This document shows, in pieces, positions 34,102 through 42,921 of a stretch of 64,000 nucleotides of DNA. The notes under the pieces are model-generated. The model saw only the letters and a list, made by a program, of their open reading frames with translations, ran no database searches and was not told the origin of the DNA. A program made the position numbers and the translations under genes. Origin of the DNA: Acidobacteriota bacterium (GTDB lineage Bacteria > Acidobacteriota > Holophagae > Acanthopleuribacterales > Acanthopleuribacteraceae); assembly GCA_002747255.1 (NCBI GenBank), contig PDUC01000025.1, positions 112,801-176,800 of the forward strand. Direction: 5' to 3'. Positions within the stretch are counted from its first letter, which is position 1; each line of letters starts with the position of its first letter.

Positions 34102-35697
34102 ATGCAATACAAAACAGATGTCGTCATTGTTGGAGCGGGAATTGCCGGATTGACAACGGCACTGGATTTAATGGACAGTTCTAAAAAAATAATGGTTCTC
34201 GATCGCAATGGACCTGAACGCCTTGGCGGCTTGGCGGTGGACAGTTTTGGAGGAATCTTTTTCGTTGGATCACCACAGCAGAAGAGATTGGGAATTGCCG
34301 ATTCACCCGAACTGGCTCTGCAAGACTGGATACGCTTTGGTGAACTTGAAGAAAGTCAAATACTTGAGCGTAAGTGGGCCGAGACCTATGTTTACACGAA
34401 CTACGAAAAAGTTTACCTCTGGCTGAAAGAAGCCGGAGTCGGTTATTTTCCGGTTGTTCATTGGGTTGAGAGGGGGTTGTATCAACCGGGTAATTCGGTG
34501 CCCAGGTTCCACATGGTCTGGGGTACGGGCTCGGGGTTAATGGACAGCCTCATCCGAAAGATCAAACAGCATCCCAATGCCTCTAACCTGACCATCAAGT
34601 ATCATCATCGAGTGGATGCCCTTCAGAAACGTGGCAGCCACATTGCGGGTGTTGACGGTGAGGATGAAGCCCATAAAGCGGGCTTTCACTGTCAAGCCGA
34701 TCAAGTTGTGCTGGCGGCGGGTGGCTTTAGCGGAAATACCGATGAAGTTGCAAAGCATTGGTACAGTAGGAAAGTACCAAAGATCATCCTCAATGGTACG
34801 CATCCATCAGCGGACGGGAAGCTGCATCACGCCGCTTGTGCCGTGGGCGGGAGAACTGTGAATATGAACAAAATGTGGCTCTATGCCGCCGGTGTTCATC
34901 ACCCTCGACCTGAGTTTGACCTTCACGGACTCAGTCTGGTTCCTCCAAGATCCGCTCTCTGGGTCGATGCCTGCGGGAAACGAATAGGCCCGCAACCTCT
35001 TATGACTTCCTTTGACACGCATTACCTGGTGCAACAAACCACCTCTCTGCCGGATTCACACACCTGGCTGATTCTCAACAGGAAAATAGCGGTGAAGGAA
35101 CTGGCCGTTTCGGGTTCTCAGTTCAATGATGCCATTCGAGACAGGAAACTGCTCGCTTTTTTAAAGACTGTTCTGTTTGGGAATGTCAGTCTGGTCGACG
35201 ATTTGGTTCAGAACTGCGATGATTTTGTTATCGCTGATAATCTGGATGCGCTTGTTGCCAAAATGACCGAGCGATCCGGACAGAAAGTGGACGGTGAGCT
35301 GCTGAAAAATGATATAGAGCGATACGATGGACAGATTCAACGAGGTGTCAAATACCACAACGACGATCAATTGAGGCGACTTGCTCATTTGAGACAGTAC
35401 AGGGGTGATCGGGTGCGAACCTGTAAGTTCCAGGCCATTCTCGATTCAAAAGCCATGCCCTTGATGGCCATCCGGGTATTTCCGCTTTCCCGGAAGTGTC
35501 TGGGCGGCATTCAGACCGACCTCCAGAGCCGGGTTCTCGATCAATACGGCGAGCCGCTGAGTGGTCTGTATGCGGTTGGCGAGACTGCTGGATTTGGCGG
35601 CGGCGGGATTCACGGTATGCGCGCTTTGGAAGGAACCTTCCTGGGCAGCTGCATTTTAACCGGCAGACATGCTGCGGAATCCATCCTGAAGGGTTAA
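34102..35697 (+). CDS. FAD-dependent dehydrogenase, 3-ketosteroid dehydrogenase/fumarate reductase family
   Basis: The 531-residue flavoprotein has a Rossmann FAD motif at the start (DVVIVGAGIAGLTTALDL), a HRVDALQKRGSHIAGV and VVLAAGGFSGN middle segment, and the C-terminal FAD-contact motif LYAVGETAGFGGGGIHGMRALEG. The last is typical of KsdD/fumarate-reductase-like flavoproteins. Proteins of this group transfer hydride to or from conjugated C=C bonds. No signal peptide or heme motif is seen, so it is cytosolic. It is followed 51 bases downstream by a thiamine-diphosphate enzyme on the same strand and is probably in the same operon; the pair recurs in other bacteria as far as I recall. Substrate unknown. 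Confidence 0.85.
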   Translation: MQYKTDVVIVGAGIAGLTTALDLMDSSKKIMVLDRNGPERLGGLAVDSFGGIFFVGSPQQKRLGIADSPELALQDWIRFGELEESQILERKWAETYVYTNYEKVYLWLKEAGVGYFPVVHWVERGLYQPGNSVPRFHMVWGTGSGLMDSLIRKIKQHPNASNLTIKYHHRVDALQKRGSHIAGVDGEDEAHKAGFHCQADQVVLAAGGFSGNTDEVAKHWYSRKVPKIILNGTHPSADGKLHHAACAVGGRTVNMNKMWLYAAGVHHPRPEFDLHGLSLVPPRSALWVDACGKRIGPQPLMTSFDTHYLVQQTTSLPDSHTWLILNRKIAVKELAVSGSQFNDAIRDRKLLAFLKTVLFGNVSLVDDLVQNCDDFVIADNLDALVAKMTERSGQKVDGELLKNDIERYDGQIQRGVKYHNDDQLRRLAHLRQYRGDRVRTCKFQAILDSKAMPLMAIRVFPLSRKCLGGIQTDLQSRVLDQYGEPLSGLYAVGETAGFGGGGIHGMRALEGTFLGSCILTGRHAAESILKG

Positions 35698-35748
35698 CTC
35701 TTCACTCTTTGTTTATTACTATGACACGACTCACGAAACGGAGGCAAT

Positions 35749-37476
35749 ATGAAGAAAACAGGTGCTGAACTGCTGGTTTATGCTCTTGAACAGATTGGGG
35801 TAACCCATACTTTTGGTGTTCCAGGTGTTCACAACACGGAAATTTACGACGCTTTAAATGACTCGCATAAAATTACTCCGGTTCTCGTTACTCACGAAGG
35901 CGGAGGCGCTTTCATGGCGGACGGGCTGTCTCGAACAACGGATGGTTTGGGAACTCTGGTGATTGTCCCTGCAGCGGGATTGACACAGGCCATGAGCGGT
36001 ATAGCCGAGGCCTATCTGGATGGCATTCCCATGCTGGTGATCTCTGGAGGTGTCCGGCGGGACAGCGGTCGGCACTATCAGCTTCATCAAATTGATCAGG
36101 AAAAACTCTTGGGCGGAATGATCAAGAAGTATTATCTGTTAGACAAGCACAACAACGTCATACCCACTGTTTACGATGCCTGTCGAACCGCTACTTCAGG
36201 AGAACCGGGCCCTGTTTTTATCGAGGTTCCTGTTGAATTGCAGCTCTTCAGGGGAGAGGTCGATGACATGCCTGTTTATCGTTCAGCAGAGCGCATGCGT
36301 GCAGACAACTCAGTGCTTATCGATCAAGCTGTTGAAATACTCGAGAAATCCTCCAATCCCGGCATCTATGTGGGGTGGGGAGCTGTTGATGCGATGGAGG
36401 CCACTATCGAGCTGTCAGAAAAGCTGAATGCACCTGTGGCTACCACCCTTCAGGGATTGAGTTCTTTTCCCGCCGATCACCCTCATCACACGGGTGTGGG
36501 GTTTGGACCTTCCGCGGTTCCTGCCGGGATGAAAGCTTTCAAAAACTGCGACTGTCTTTTGGCTGCAGGAGTGAGGTTCTCAGAGCTGGCTACAGGCAGT
36601 TACGGTATGGAGATTCCAGAAAAACTCATTCATATCGATATCAATCCAGACGTCTTCCAAAAGAACTACCCAGCGGTTGTGACCATTGAAAGCGATGCCA
36701 AATTGGCATTGGCTGAAATAGCCTCTAAACTAAAGCCGAGAAAGGAAAACGCCCGACTAAAAGAGCTTATTCAACAAGAAAAAACAAAATACCTGTCCGG
36801 TTGGCTTAAAGAAAAGCAGTCCGAAAAAGTGTCACCGGGCTTCTTCTTTCGTGCTTTGAGGGAAACGTTAAGTGACGATGACTTTGTGGTCGTGGATGAT
36901 GGGAAACACACCTTTCTTACCGCCGAACTGTTGCCATGTCATCGAGCAAGGCACTTCATTTCCCCGACCGATTTCAACTGCATGGGCTATTGTGTGCCGG
37001 CGGCCATAGGAACCAAACTGGGGAATCCCGATCAAAAAGTGGTCGGAATTGTCGGCGATGGCGCCTTTCTCATGACCGGGCTGGAGTTGATGACATCGGT
37101 CAATTATCAGGCTCCGGTGGCCATTTTCGTATTTCACGATGGCGAATTGGGCCAGATTTCCCAGTTCCAGAAAACCCCGCTCAACCGGAAAACCTGCACG
37201 GTTTTAGGTGACCTGGACCTAAGCGGAATCGCCCGGGCTGTTGGTTGCCGCTTCCTGAAAATGGAGCACGATCATCACATCGAAGATGTCATGAGCCAGG
37301 CAATGGCCTACATCGATCAGGGAGAAACGGTTCTGGTCGATGTGCAAATCGACTATTCCAGAAAAACCAGGCTGACCAAGGGTGTAGTTAAAGTCAATTT
37401 AGGCAGATTTCCCTTTAAGGAAAAACTGAGATTCATTTACAGAGCTCTCAAGAGGCATGCATTTGGGAGAGAGTAA
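35749..37476 (+). CDS. Thiamine-diphosphate-dependent enzyme, acetolactate synthase-like
   Basis: The 575-residue protein has the three-domain fold of the AHAS/POX/decarboxylase group: Pyr domain with catalytic-type Glu in LVTHEGGGAFMADG, a Rossmann middle domain (YVGWGAVDAMEATIELSEKL), and a PP domain with the TPP motif GIVGDGAFLMTGLELMT. A 35-residue basic extension (KTRLTKGVVKVNLGRFPFK) follows the PP domain and is not seen in IlvB. There is no ilvN regulatory-subunit gene next to it. It is therefore unlikely to be the biosynthetic acetolactate synthase; a role in a degradative or C-C bond-cleaving step with the FAD partner is inferred. GGAGG lies 6 to 7 bases before the ATG. Confidence 0.87.
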   Translation: MKKTGAELLVYALEQIGVTHTFGVPGVHNTEIYDALNDSHKITPVLVTHEGGGAFMADGLSRTTDGLGTLVIVPAAGLTQAMSGIAEAYLDGIPMLVISGGVRRDSGRHYQLHQIDQEKLLGGMIKKYYLLDKHNNVIPTVYDACRTATSGEPGPVFIEVPVELQLFRGEVDDMPVYRSAERMRADNSVLIDQAVEILEKSSNPGIYVGWGAVDAMEATIELSEKLNAPVATTLQGLSSFPADHPHHTGVGFGPSAVPAGMKAFKNCDCLLAAGVRFSELATGSYGMEIPEKLIHIDINPDVFQKNYPAVVTIESDAKLALAEIASKLKPRKENARLKELIQQEKTKYLSGWLKEKQSEKVSPGFFFRALRETLSDDDFVVVDDGKHTFLTAELLPCHRARHFISPTDFNCMGYCVPAAIGTKLGNPDQKVVGIVGDGAFLMTGLELMTSVNYQAPVAIFVFHDGELGQISQFQKTPLNRKTCTVLGDLDLSGIARAVGCRFLKMEHDHHIEDVMSQAMAYIDQGETVLVDVQIDYSRKTRLTKGVVKVNLGRFPFKEKLRFIYRALKRHAFGRE

Positions 37477-37679
37477 CAGGCTTCCAGGAGAGGTAGTGCA
37501 TTGTGTTTTTCGTTCAGGACAGAATCTCGGCGGCAAATGGAATCAGGTGAATTTCTCGGCTGACCGCGTATGGATTCGGGCTGGAATAAGTGGATCCGGT
37601 CAGATCGTCAATCGTGTCCTGAGAAAATGGGATGGTCCATTTTATTGGCATAAGAGAGAATCATTCAAAGGAGTTTCAA

Positions 37680-38258
37680 TTGATCGTAGCAAGTATGATA
37701 TTCATTGTACTTATGTTTTGTATCAGCATTTTTTTGATTGTTTTCGTCGTGTACTTTCTTCGATATAAACGCAGTAAACGCCCTATTATCGCTATTCTCG
37801 AAAGTGCTTTCAGACCTTTGGGTTTTCAATATCATAAGCTTGGGGCAGGTGGAAAATGGATTGGGAATATCCGGGGGAGGAAGGTAACGGTTGTGGATTT
37901 TGCAGAGATTCAATCCATTGCCCGATACGGGGCCGGGGCAAATGCGGGTTATGTTAGCCGTACACATGGAGCTGCCGCTCAATTTTTCATTCGAGTTGAA
38001 AAAAGGGGCGGTCTATCCATGTCTATTGTCGATGGGGTGCCCATTCAGGATCAGCGAGATATCAGCAGAAGAATCGGGAAAGAGGCCTCGGCACGCTTTG
38101 CTCGGTTAACAGGGCCTCATTTTGCTAATTTTGTTGTCATTGTGGAAGATCAAATCACTGTACCCTTTCACTCCCATCTCCTTTCACGCGAATTGCTCCT
38201 GCAAATTGTAGATGATCTGGTCTATGTTGCCGAAATAACAGAGCAAATGCGAAACTAA
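37680..38258 (+). CDS. Single-pass membrane protein of unknown function
   Basis: I chose a TTG start at 37680 because AAAGGAG sits 6 bases before it; the frame opens earlier at 37632. The 192-residue product has one N-terminal membrane segment (about 4-27, IVASMIFIVLMFCISIFLIVFV), an Arg/Lys-rich stop-transfer, and a cytoplasmic domain of about 150 residues with a beta-alpha pattern (LGAGGKWIGNIRGRKVTVVDF, FFIRVEKRGGLSMSIV, IVEDQITVPFHSHLL). No family is recognised. It lies about 200 bases after the thiamine-diphosphate gene and could share its transcript. A repeat element follows directly. Confidence 0.68.
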   Translation: MIVASMIFIVLMFCISIFLIVFVVYFLRYKRSKRPIIAILESAFRPLGFQYHKLGAGGKWIGNIRGRKVTVVDFAEIQSIARYGAGANAGYVSRTHGAAAQFFIRVEKRGGLSMSIVDGVPIQDQRDISRRIGKEASARFARLTGPHFANFVVIVEDQITVPFHSHLLSRELLLQIVDDLVYVAEITEQMRN

Positions 38259-38269
38259 GGAAGAATGGT

Positions 38270-38447
38270 AAGTGATCATTTAACCGCACTATTTGGCTGT
38301 GATCATTGCCAATAGCTGAGCGGTATGATAATCCGGTTCTTTTGGGAAAGGGTTATAGCGTGATTTTCGGGATAGGGTGTTTTATCTGTTTATATGGACT
38401 CTGTCATGATCCTTTTTTTATGTATGGATGCGGTTAAATGATCGCTT
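38270..38447. mobile_element. MITE-like inverted-repeat element
   Basis: AAGTGATCATTTAACCGCA at 38270-38288 and its near-complement at 38429-38447 match at 18 of 19 bases and bracket a 140-base AT-rich interior with no coding frame. A further outward similarity (GAATG...GGTAAGTG on the left, CACTTACC...CATTC at 38458-38474) suggests a longer original TIR disrupted by about ten bases. No clear target-site duplication and no second copy is seen in this window. The 38259-38650 gap between two genes otherwise shows nothing but AT-rich sequence. Confidence 0.45.
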
Positions 38448-38650
38448 GACTGAGATTCACTTACCCTGCATTCTCGACTCTATTTTAGCAAATTGGGTGT
38501 TTTCCACTCCCTTTTTCATTATCAAATACAGGATCTTTTATCTCTATATAAGAGGGCACGGCTTGTAATCCAGAAAGGAATGGTTTTTTCAATGCTTTTT
38601 TAATTGTTGAATACTGAATCTGTGCGTTGAAAATTCAATAATGTTTCCAA

Positions 38651-40084
38651 TCACATTTTTTTGCTTTTCATGGGGGCTTTGCCCAGATGCCCCTCACTGG
38701 ACGCGACGATGACCGCGGCTGCTGAATCGCTGGTGATGTTGATGACTGTGCGCAGCATGTCCAGAATGCGGTCTACGGCCAGGATGAGTGCAATGCCTTC
38801 CAGGGGAATGCCCACTTGTTTGAGCACAATGACCAGCATCAGAATACCCACTGCCGGAACCGCGGCCGTTCCAATGGAAGCCAGGGTGGCCGTCAGGACA
38901 ATCATGAGCTGGGCACCCAGATCGAGAGGGATGCCGTAAACCTGCGCGATGAACAAGGTAGCCACACCCTGATAAAGTGCTGTGCCATCCATGTTGACGG
39001 TTGCACCCAGCGGCAGAATAAAACTCGCCACCTGTTTGGATACGCCCAGATTGTCTTCCGTGCACTCCATGGTGACAGGCAGGGTCGCGCCGCTGGAACT
39101 GCTGCTGAATGCCACCAGCTGCGCTGGTCTGATGCCTTTTATAAATACCAGCGGACTCATGCCGGTGAACAGTTTAACGATGAAGGGGTAGATCATGAGC
39201 ACGCAAAGAAGAGCGGAAGCGGTTACAAAGGTATATTTAAGCAGTGATTGCAGAATTTCAAGACCAAAGCTGCCAACCGCGTCCGCGATTAAAGCAAAAA
39301 CGCCGTAGGGTGCAACCTCGATTACAAGCACCACGATTTTTATCATGGCTTCAAACAGGCCGTCACACAAGTCAATGACGGGTTTTGCCTTCTTGTAGGG
39401 CAGCAGGGTCAGTGCAATGCCCGTCATTATGGCAAAGAAAATGATTTGCAGCATACTCGCATTGGCCAGAGCTTCCATGGGGTTTTTGGGAATCATGTTG
39501 AGGAATGTCTGAATAACGGAAATGCTTCCCTGGGCGGCCTCTACTTTCTGCGCGGCTGTTCCTCCATAGTTTTCAAGCAGTTTCGCCTGAACATCGGGCG
39601 ACATACCGCTTCCTGGCTGGAAAATATTGGCGAAAAGCAAACCCAGGCTGATAGCTGCGGCTGTTGAACAGAGGTAATAGACCAGTGTTTTGGAACCAAT
39701 GCGCTTCATTTTGCCGATATCGCCCAAGCTGGCGGTACCGCTGATGAGTGATGTCAGAACCAGGGGAACCACAATCATCTGAATGAGCCGGATGAAGGCC
39801 GTACCAACGGGCTTTAATTCGACGATTTCACCGCCAAAAAAGAAGCCGGCCAGTCCACCGAGAAGCATGCCCAGGACAATTTTGACGTGGAGCTCCATTT
39901 TGAACAGCTTCTGAAATAGAAGGAAAAGAGCCGCCATAACGAGAGCGGAGCGGATCAGCTGCATGAACCCGGACCATTCTGTTGAAAAAGTCGATGCGGG
40001 TTTACTGAACAGGAACAGACCGACTGCCGCTGCTAAAATAAACACCCCCCAATGCAGGTAATGGATCTTTTTGAGCTTGATCAT
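38651..40084 (-). CDS. Sodium/proton-coupled dicarboxylate or glutamate symporter (SDF/DAACS family)
   Basis: Secondary transporter of the DctA/GltP/GltT fold in the inner membrane. The 477-residue protein contains LVAFSSSSSGATLPVTMEC (HP1 serine-rich loop), FILPLGATVNMDGTALYQG (the NMDGT sodium/substrate motif in TM7), ATLASIGTAAVPAVG (HP2) and LAVDRILDMLRTVINITSDS (TM8 with substrate-contact Asp/Arg/Asn). Two additional N-terminal hydrophobic segments (about 10-28 and 40-58) make it longer than DctA (about 428). AAGGAG lies 6 bases before the ATG. The Arg in TM8 (ILDMLRTV) is compatible with acidic substrates. Monocistronic; a perfect dyad lies in its promoter region at 40113-40132. Confidence 0.92.
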   Translation of the reverse strand: MIKLKKIHYLHWGVFILAAAVGLFLFSKPASTFSTEWSGFMQLIRSALVMAALFLLFQKLFKMELHVKIVLGMLLGGLAGFFFGGEIVELKPVGTAFIRLIQMIVVPLVLTSLISGTASLGDIGKMKRIGSKTLVYYLCSTAAAISLGLLFANIFQPGSGMSPDVQAKLLENYGGTAAQKVEAAQGSISVIQTFLNMIPKNPMEALANASMLQIIFFAIMTGIALTLLPYKKAKPVIDLCDGLFEAMIKIVVLVIEVAPYGVFALIADAVGSFGLEILQSLLKYTFVTASALLCVLMIYPFIVKLFTGMSPLVFIKGIRPAQLVAFSSSSSGATLPVTMECTEDNLGVSKQVASFILPLGATVNMDGTALYQGVATLFIAQVYGIPLDLGAQLMIVLTATLASIGTAAVPAVGILMLVIVLKQVGIPLEGIALILAVDRILDMLRTVINITSDSAAAVIVASSEGHLGKAPMKSKKM

Positions 40085-40112
40085 GGCACTTCTCCTTGCC
40101 GACTATGCATCT

Positions 40113-40132
40113 TTTTGCTTACACAAGCAAAA
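40113..40132 (-). promoter_or_regulatory. Palindrome in the symporter promoter region
   Basis: TTTTGCTT (40113-40120) and AAGCAAAA (40125-40132) form a perfect 8-bp dyad with a 4-base centre, about 30-48 bases upstream of the symporter start. On minus, TTGCTT inside the dyad and CATAGT 17 bases later could be a weak -35/-10 pair, so the palindrome may be an operator. The alternative is a simple AT-rich chance dyad. Confidence 0.35.
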
Positions 40133-40319
40133 TACAATAAATAGAAGGTGATAGCAAAGGGTTTAGATTTCGCAGGTCAGTTTTGCGGCACTTTGTCCAT
40201 ATTTTTACCCAATCAATTGCCCAGTTCGTGCAGAATAGAAATACTCGGAAAAATGTCAAACATTTTTTTGTTTCACTGTCAACAAATGAACATGTCATTC
40301 AACTCAAATGGAGCGTACC

Positions 40320-41600
40320 GTGGAAAAATTCACCATACAAGGCGGTTTCAAACTAAACGGCACCGTAACCATATCCGGAAACAAGAATGAAGCCCTGCCT
40401 GCCATTGCGGCTTGCATTCTGACGGAGGAAAAGGTTTGCCTGGAGAACGTCCCTCATATAGGCGATGTTCTCACACTTATTGAATTGCTGGAAGACTTAG
40501 GTGCCGTGGTCGATAGAAAGCAATCGGGTCAGGTGGTTATCTGCTGTAAAGATGTCAACCCAAAGTTGCTGGATTCAAATAAATGCAGGTCACTGCGAGC
40601 GGCAATTCTGCTGGCTGGCCCGATGTTAGCCAGATTCAAAAAGGTCGTTCTGCCCCCTCCGGGTGGCGATGTGATCGGCCGTCGAAGGCTGGATACACAT
40701 TTTCTCGCTTTTGAGAAATTGGGCGCAGAGGTTCACATCGACAGTGACTTTCACATCCAGACCCGCAAATTGATCGGCACGGATGTGTTTTTAGATGAAC
40801 AATCGGTTACCGCTACGGAGAACGCCATGATGGCCGCGGTGTTGGCAGAGGGCAAGACCGTCCTTAGAAATGCCGCCTGCGAGCCCCATGTGGTGGGTTT
40901 GGGCAACTTGTTGAACTCCATGGGCGCCCGAATCAGCGGACACGGATCCAATACCGTGGTCATTGAAGGGGTCTCAAAGCTGCACGGAGCAACTCACCGC
41001 GTTGGCTCCGATTTCATCGAGGTTGGCAGCTATATCGCTCTGGCCGTCGTTACCCAATCAGAGCTGACACTGAAACAGGTCCACACCGACGATCTGCATC
41101 CCATCCAACTGGCTTTCAATAAACTGGGCATAGTATTTGAGATTGGGGAAAACCAAGTCTACATACCTGGCGATCAAAAGCTGTCAATAAAAAACGATAT
41201 TTCAGGTTGTATTCCCAAACTGGACGATGGGACCTGGCCGGCCTTTCCCACTGATTTAATGAGTATTCTGATTGTGGCTGCCACACAGGCAGATGGCGCT
41301 GTTCTCATCTTTGAGAAAATGTACGATGGCAGGATGTTCTTTGTCGATTCCTTGATTTCCATGGGCGCTCAAATTGTCATGTGCGATCCTCATCGGATCG
41401 TCGTCATCGGTCCATCAAATCTCTATGGCAGTGTCTTGAGGAGCCCGGATATTCGCGCGGGCATGGCCTTAATCATAGCGGCCCTGTGCGCAAAAGGTGA
41501 AAGTACCATTTACAATATTTCGCAAATTGATCGCGGATACGAAGACCTGGAACTGAAACTCCAGAAAATCGGCGCGCATATTGAAAGGGTCAAGGAATAA
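40320..41600 (+). CDS. murA: UDP-N-acetylglucosamine 1-carboxyvinyltransferase with Asp at the fosfomycin-target position
   Basis: First committed enzyme of peptidoglycan precursor synthesis, transferring enolpyruvate from PEP to UDP-GlcNAc in the cytosol. I prefer GTG 40320 to ATG 40308: GGAG is 6 bases before the GTG, and the product then starts MEKFTIQGG as in other MurA (MDKF in E. coli). Key features: ISGNKNEALPA (active Lys), PPGGDVIGRRRLDTH, AFPTDLMSIL (Asp base) and IDRGYEDLE. In the flexible loop the usual Cys (PGGCAIG, Cys115 in E. coli) is Asp. Asp at this site is known to keep activity and to confer fosfomycin resistance. murB starts 2 bases later. Length 426 aa is normal. Confidence 0.92.
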   Translation: MEKFTIQGGFKLNGTVTISGNKNEALPAIAACILTEEKVCLENVPHIGDVLTLIELLEDLGAVVDRKQSGQVVICCKDVNPKLLDSNKCRSLRAAILLAGPMLARFKKVVLPPPGGDVIGRRRLDTHFLAFEKLGAEVHIDSDFHIQTRKLIGTDVFLDEQSVTATENAMMAAVLAEGKTVLRNAACEPHVVGLGNLLNSMGARISGHGSNTVVIEGVSKLHGATHRVGSDFIEVGSYIALAVVTQSELTLKQVHTDDLHPIQLAFNKLGIVFEIGENQVYIPGDQKLSIKNDISGCIPKLDDGTWPAFPTDLMSILIVAATQADGAVLIFEKMYDGRMFFVDSLISMGAQIVMCDPHRIVVIGPSNLYGSVLRSPDIRAGMALIIAALCAKGESTIYNISQIDRGYEDLELKLQKIGAHIERVKE

Positions 41601-41601
41601 T

Positions 41602-42492
41602 ATGTTCCCCGACAAATACAACGTCCAAGAGTTTGTTCCAACATGCGCCTACACGAAAATTAACATAGGCGGTCCAGGCAGGTATCTGGCGGAAATTGAT
41701 CAAACAGAAGACTTGATCGCGCTGGTAAGGCATTGCATCCGTGAAAAGATTCGCTACGTCGTGCTGGGCCACGGCAGTAATGTCTTCTTCTCGGACAAGG
41801 GTTTCCCGGGTCTGGTTATTGTCAACTTCTGTACGGGAATGAAATTAACAGGGAAGACTTCTGTCAGATGTGAGTCCGGTATGGCACTCAGCGCGCTCAA
41901 CCGCTGGTGTGTTGAAAACAGCTTGACCGGCTTTGAATTTTCATCCGGCATTCCGGGAACCATAGGCGGCGCCATTTTCGGTAACGCGGGCGCCTATGGC
42001 AAGAATATCGGACAATGCCTGATGGGGGCCGTTGTTCTCATGCCCGATGGATCGGTTCTTTCTGTTGAGCGTGACTTCTTTGAGTTTGCCTACAGGGATT
42101 CGTCTTTGAAACGCAATCGCGGTATTGTCCTGTCTGCGGACTTTGCGTTTGAAAAAGGGGCACGGGAAAAGATTGTTCACAAGGTGAAGGACATATTGGC
42201 CATGAGAGCCGCGAAACTTCCACCTGAACACATCGCCACGGCCGGTTCCTACTTTAAGAACCTGAAAGACGAAGCAGGTCAGCCCATTCCAGCTGCAAAA
42301 TACCTGGAGTCTGTGGGAAGTAAAGAAACCGTTATCGGTGGAATGCGCGTATTTGAAGGCCATGCCAATATCTTCGTCAACTCAGGTTCGGCCACGGCAG
42401 ACGATCTTTTGAAATTGGAGCGCCTTTTAAAGAAGAGAGTACAGGAAAAATACCGCCTTTTGCTTGAACGGGAAGTCATGTATCTGTTCTGA
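41602..42492 (+). CDS. murB: UDP-N-acetylenolpyruvoylglucosamine reductase
   Basis: FAD-dependent reductase for the second step of muramic acid synthesis. The start at 41602 has AAGGAA 5 bases upstream; TTG 41581 inside murA is less likely. The 296-residue product shows the FAD domain (YTKINIGGPGRYL, VLGHGSNVFFSDKGF), EFSSGIPGTIGGAIFGNAGAYGKNI, AYRDSSLKR (catalytic-loop Arg) and AGSYFKNL with the catalytic Ser region, then VFEGHANIFVNSGSATADDLL. It is the short type II MurB (no third-domain insertion). One base separates it from murA. Confidence 0.94.
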   Translation: MFPDKYNVQEFVPTCAYTKINIGGPGRYLAEIDQTEDLIALVRHCIREKIRYVVLGHGSNVFFSDKGFPGLVIVNFCTGMKLTGKTSVRCESGMALSALNRWCVENSLTGFEFSSGIPGTIGGAIFGNAGAYGKNIGQCLMGAVVLMPDGSVLSVERDFFEFAYRDSSLKRNRGIVLSADFAFEKGAREKIVHKVKDILAMRAAKLPPEHIATAGSYFKNLKDEAGQPIPAAKYLESVGSKETVIGGMRVFEGHANIFVNSGSATADDLLKLERLLKKRVQEKYRLLLEREVMYLF

Positions 42493-42921
42493 AGATACTC
42501 TCTACCTTTGCTTGTCTGATGACAAGTTGCCTACCAGATAGAACTCCATAGCATACATTTTATATCCATTAAGTAAGTATAAATCGACTTTTCTAAACCT
42601 TGTTTTCAGATTGGAAACCGTGTAAGATTAGTATCGGATCGAAAACTCTAAAATTATGCTTTGGATGCTTTTTGGTTCATGTGCGTAATGAATCTGAAAA
42701 AAGGCAGTTTTTTTAAAATAAAAATTAATAAATGATTGACTTTTTTCATAGTTATGTCATTATGCTCCGTTAGTGGATCTGACTCTCCAGACACTGTTTT
42801 TGAACGGTTTGACAGAGACAAACAAAATTGTGTTTGACGCGATACTCAACGGGATAAAACAAAAATAAAGAGAGATTTTCTAAATCAATTTATCTATTGC
42901 CCAACATCACAGGAGGTAATT
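42493..42921. other. 429-base intergenic region upstream of the nos cluster
   Basis: AT-rich, no credible coding frame. A -35 TTGACT at 42736-42741 with CATTAT (17-base spacer) or TATGCT (19-base spacer, 42761-42766) is the best promoter candidate for nosZ, about 155 bases upstream. I searched for an FNR/NNR-type TTGAT-N4-ATCAA site and found none; the nearest dyad (42834-42849) has the wrong spacing. Confidence 0.4.
42736..42766 (+). promoter_or_regulatory. Candidate promoter for the nos cluster
   Basis: TTGACT at 42736-42741 followed by TATGCT at 42761-42766 (19-base spacer) or CATTAT at 42759-42764 (17-base spacer). No canonical FNR box is seen, so regulation by oxygen or nitrogen oxides is not visible here. 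Confidence 0.35.

Noticed and set aside
40249-40267. AAAAATGT-CAA-ACATTTTT hairpin before murA as a terminator
   Set aside because: The stem is almost all A-T and no upstream plus-strand gene ends there, so a chance AT-rich dyad or promoter feature is more likely.
42834-42849. A TTGA...TCAA dyad upstream of nosZ as an FNR/NNR box
   Set aside because: The half-sites are 8 bases apart instead of 6 and lack the T and A at the inner ends, so it does not meet the TTGAT-N4-ATCAA pattern.
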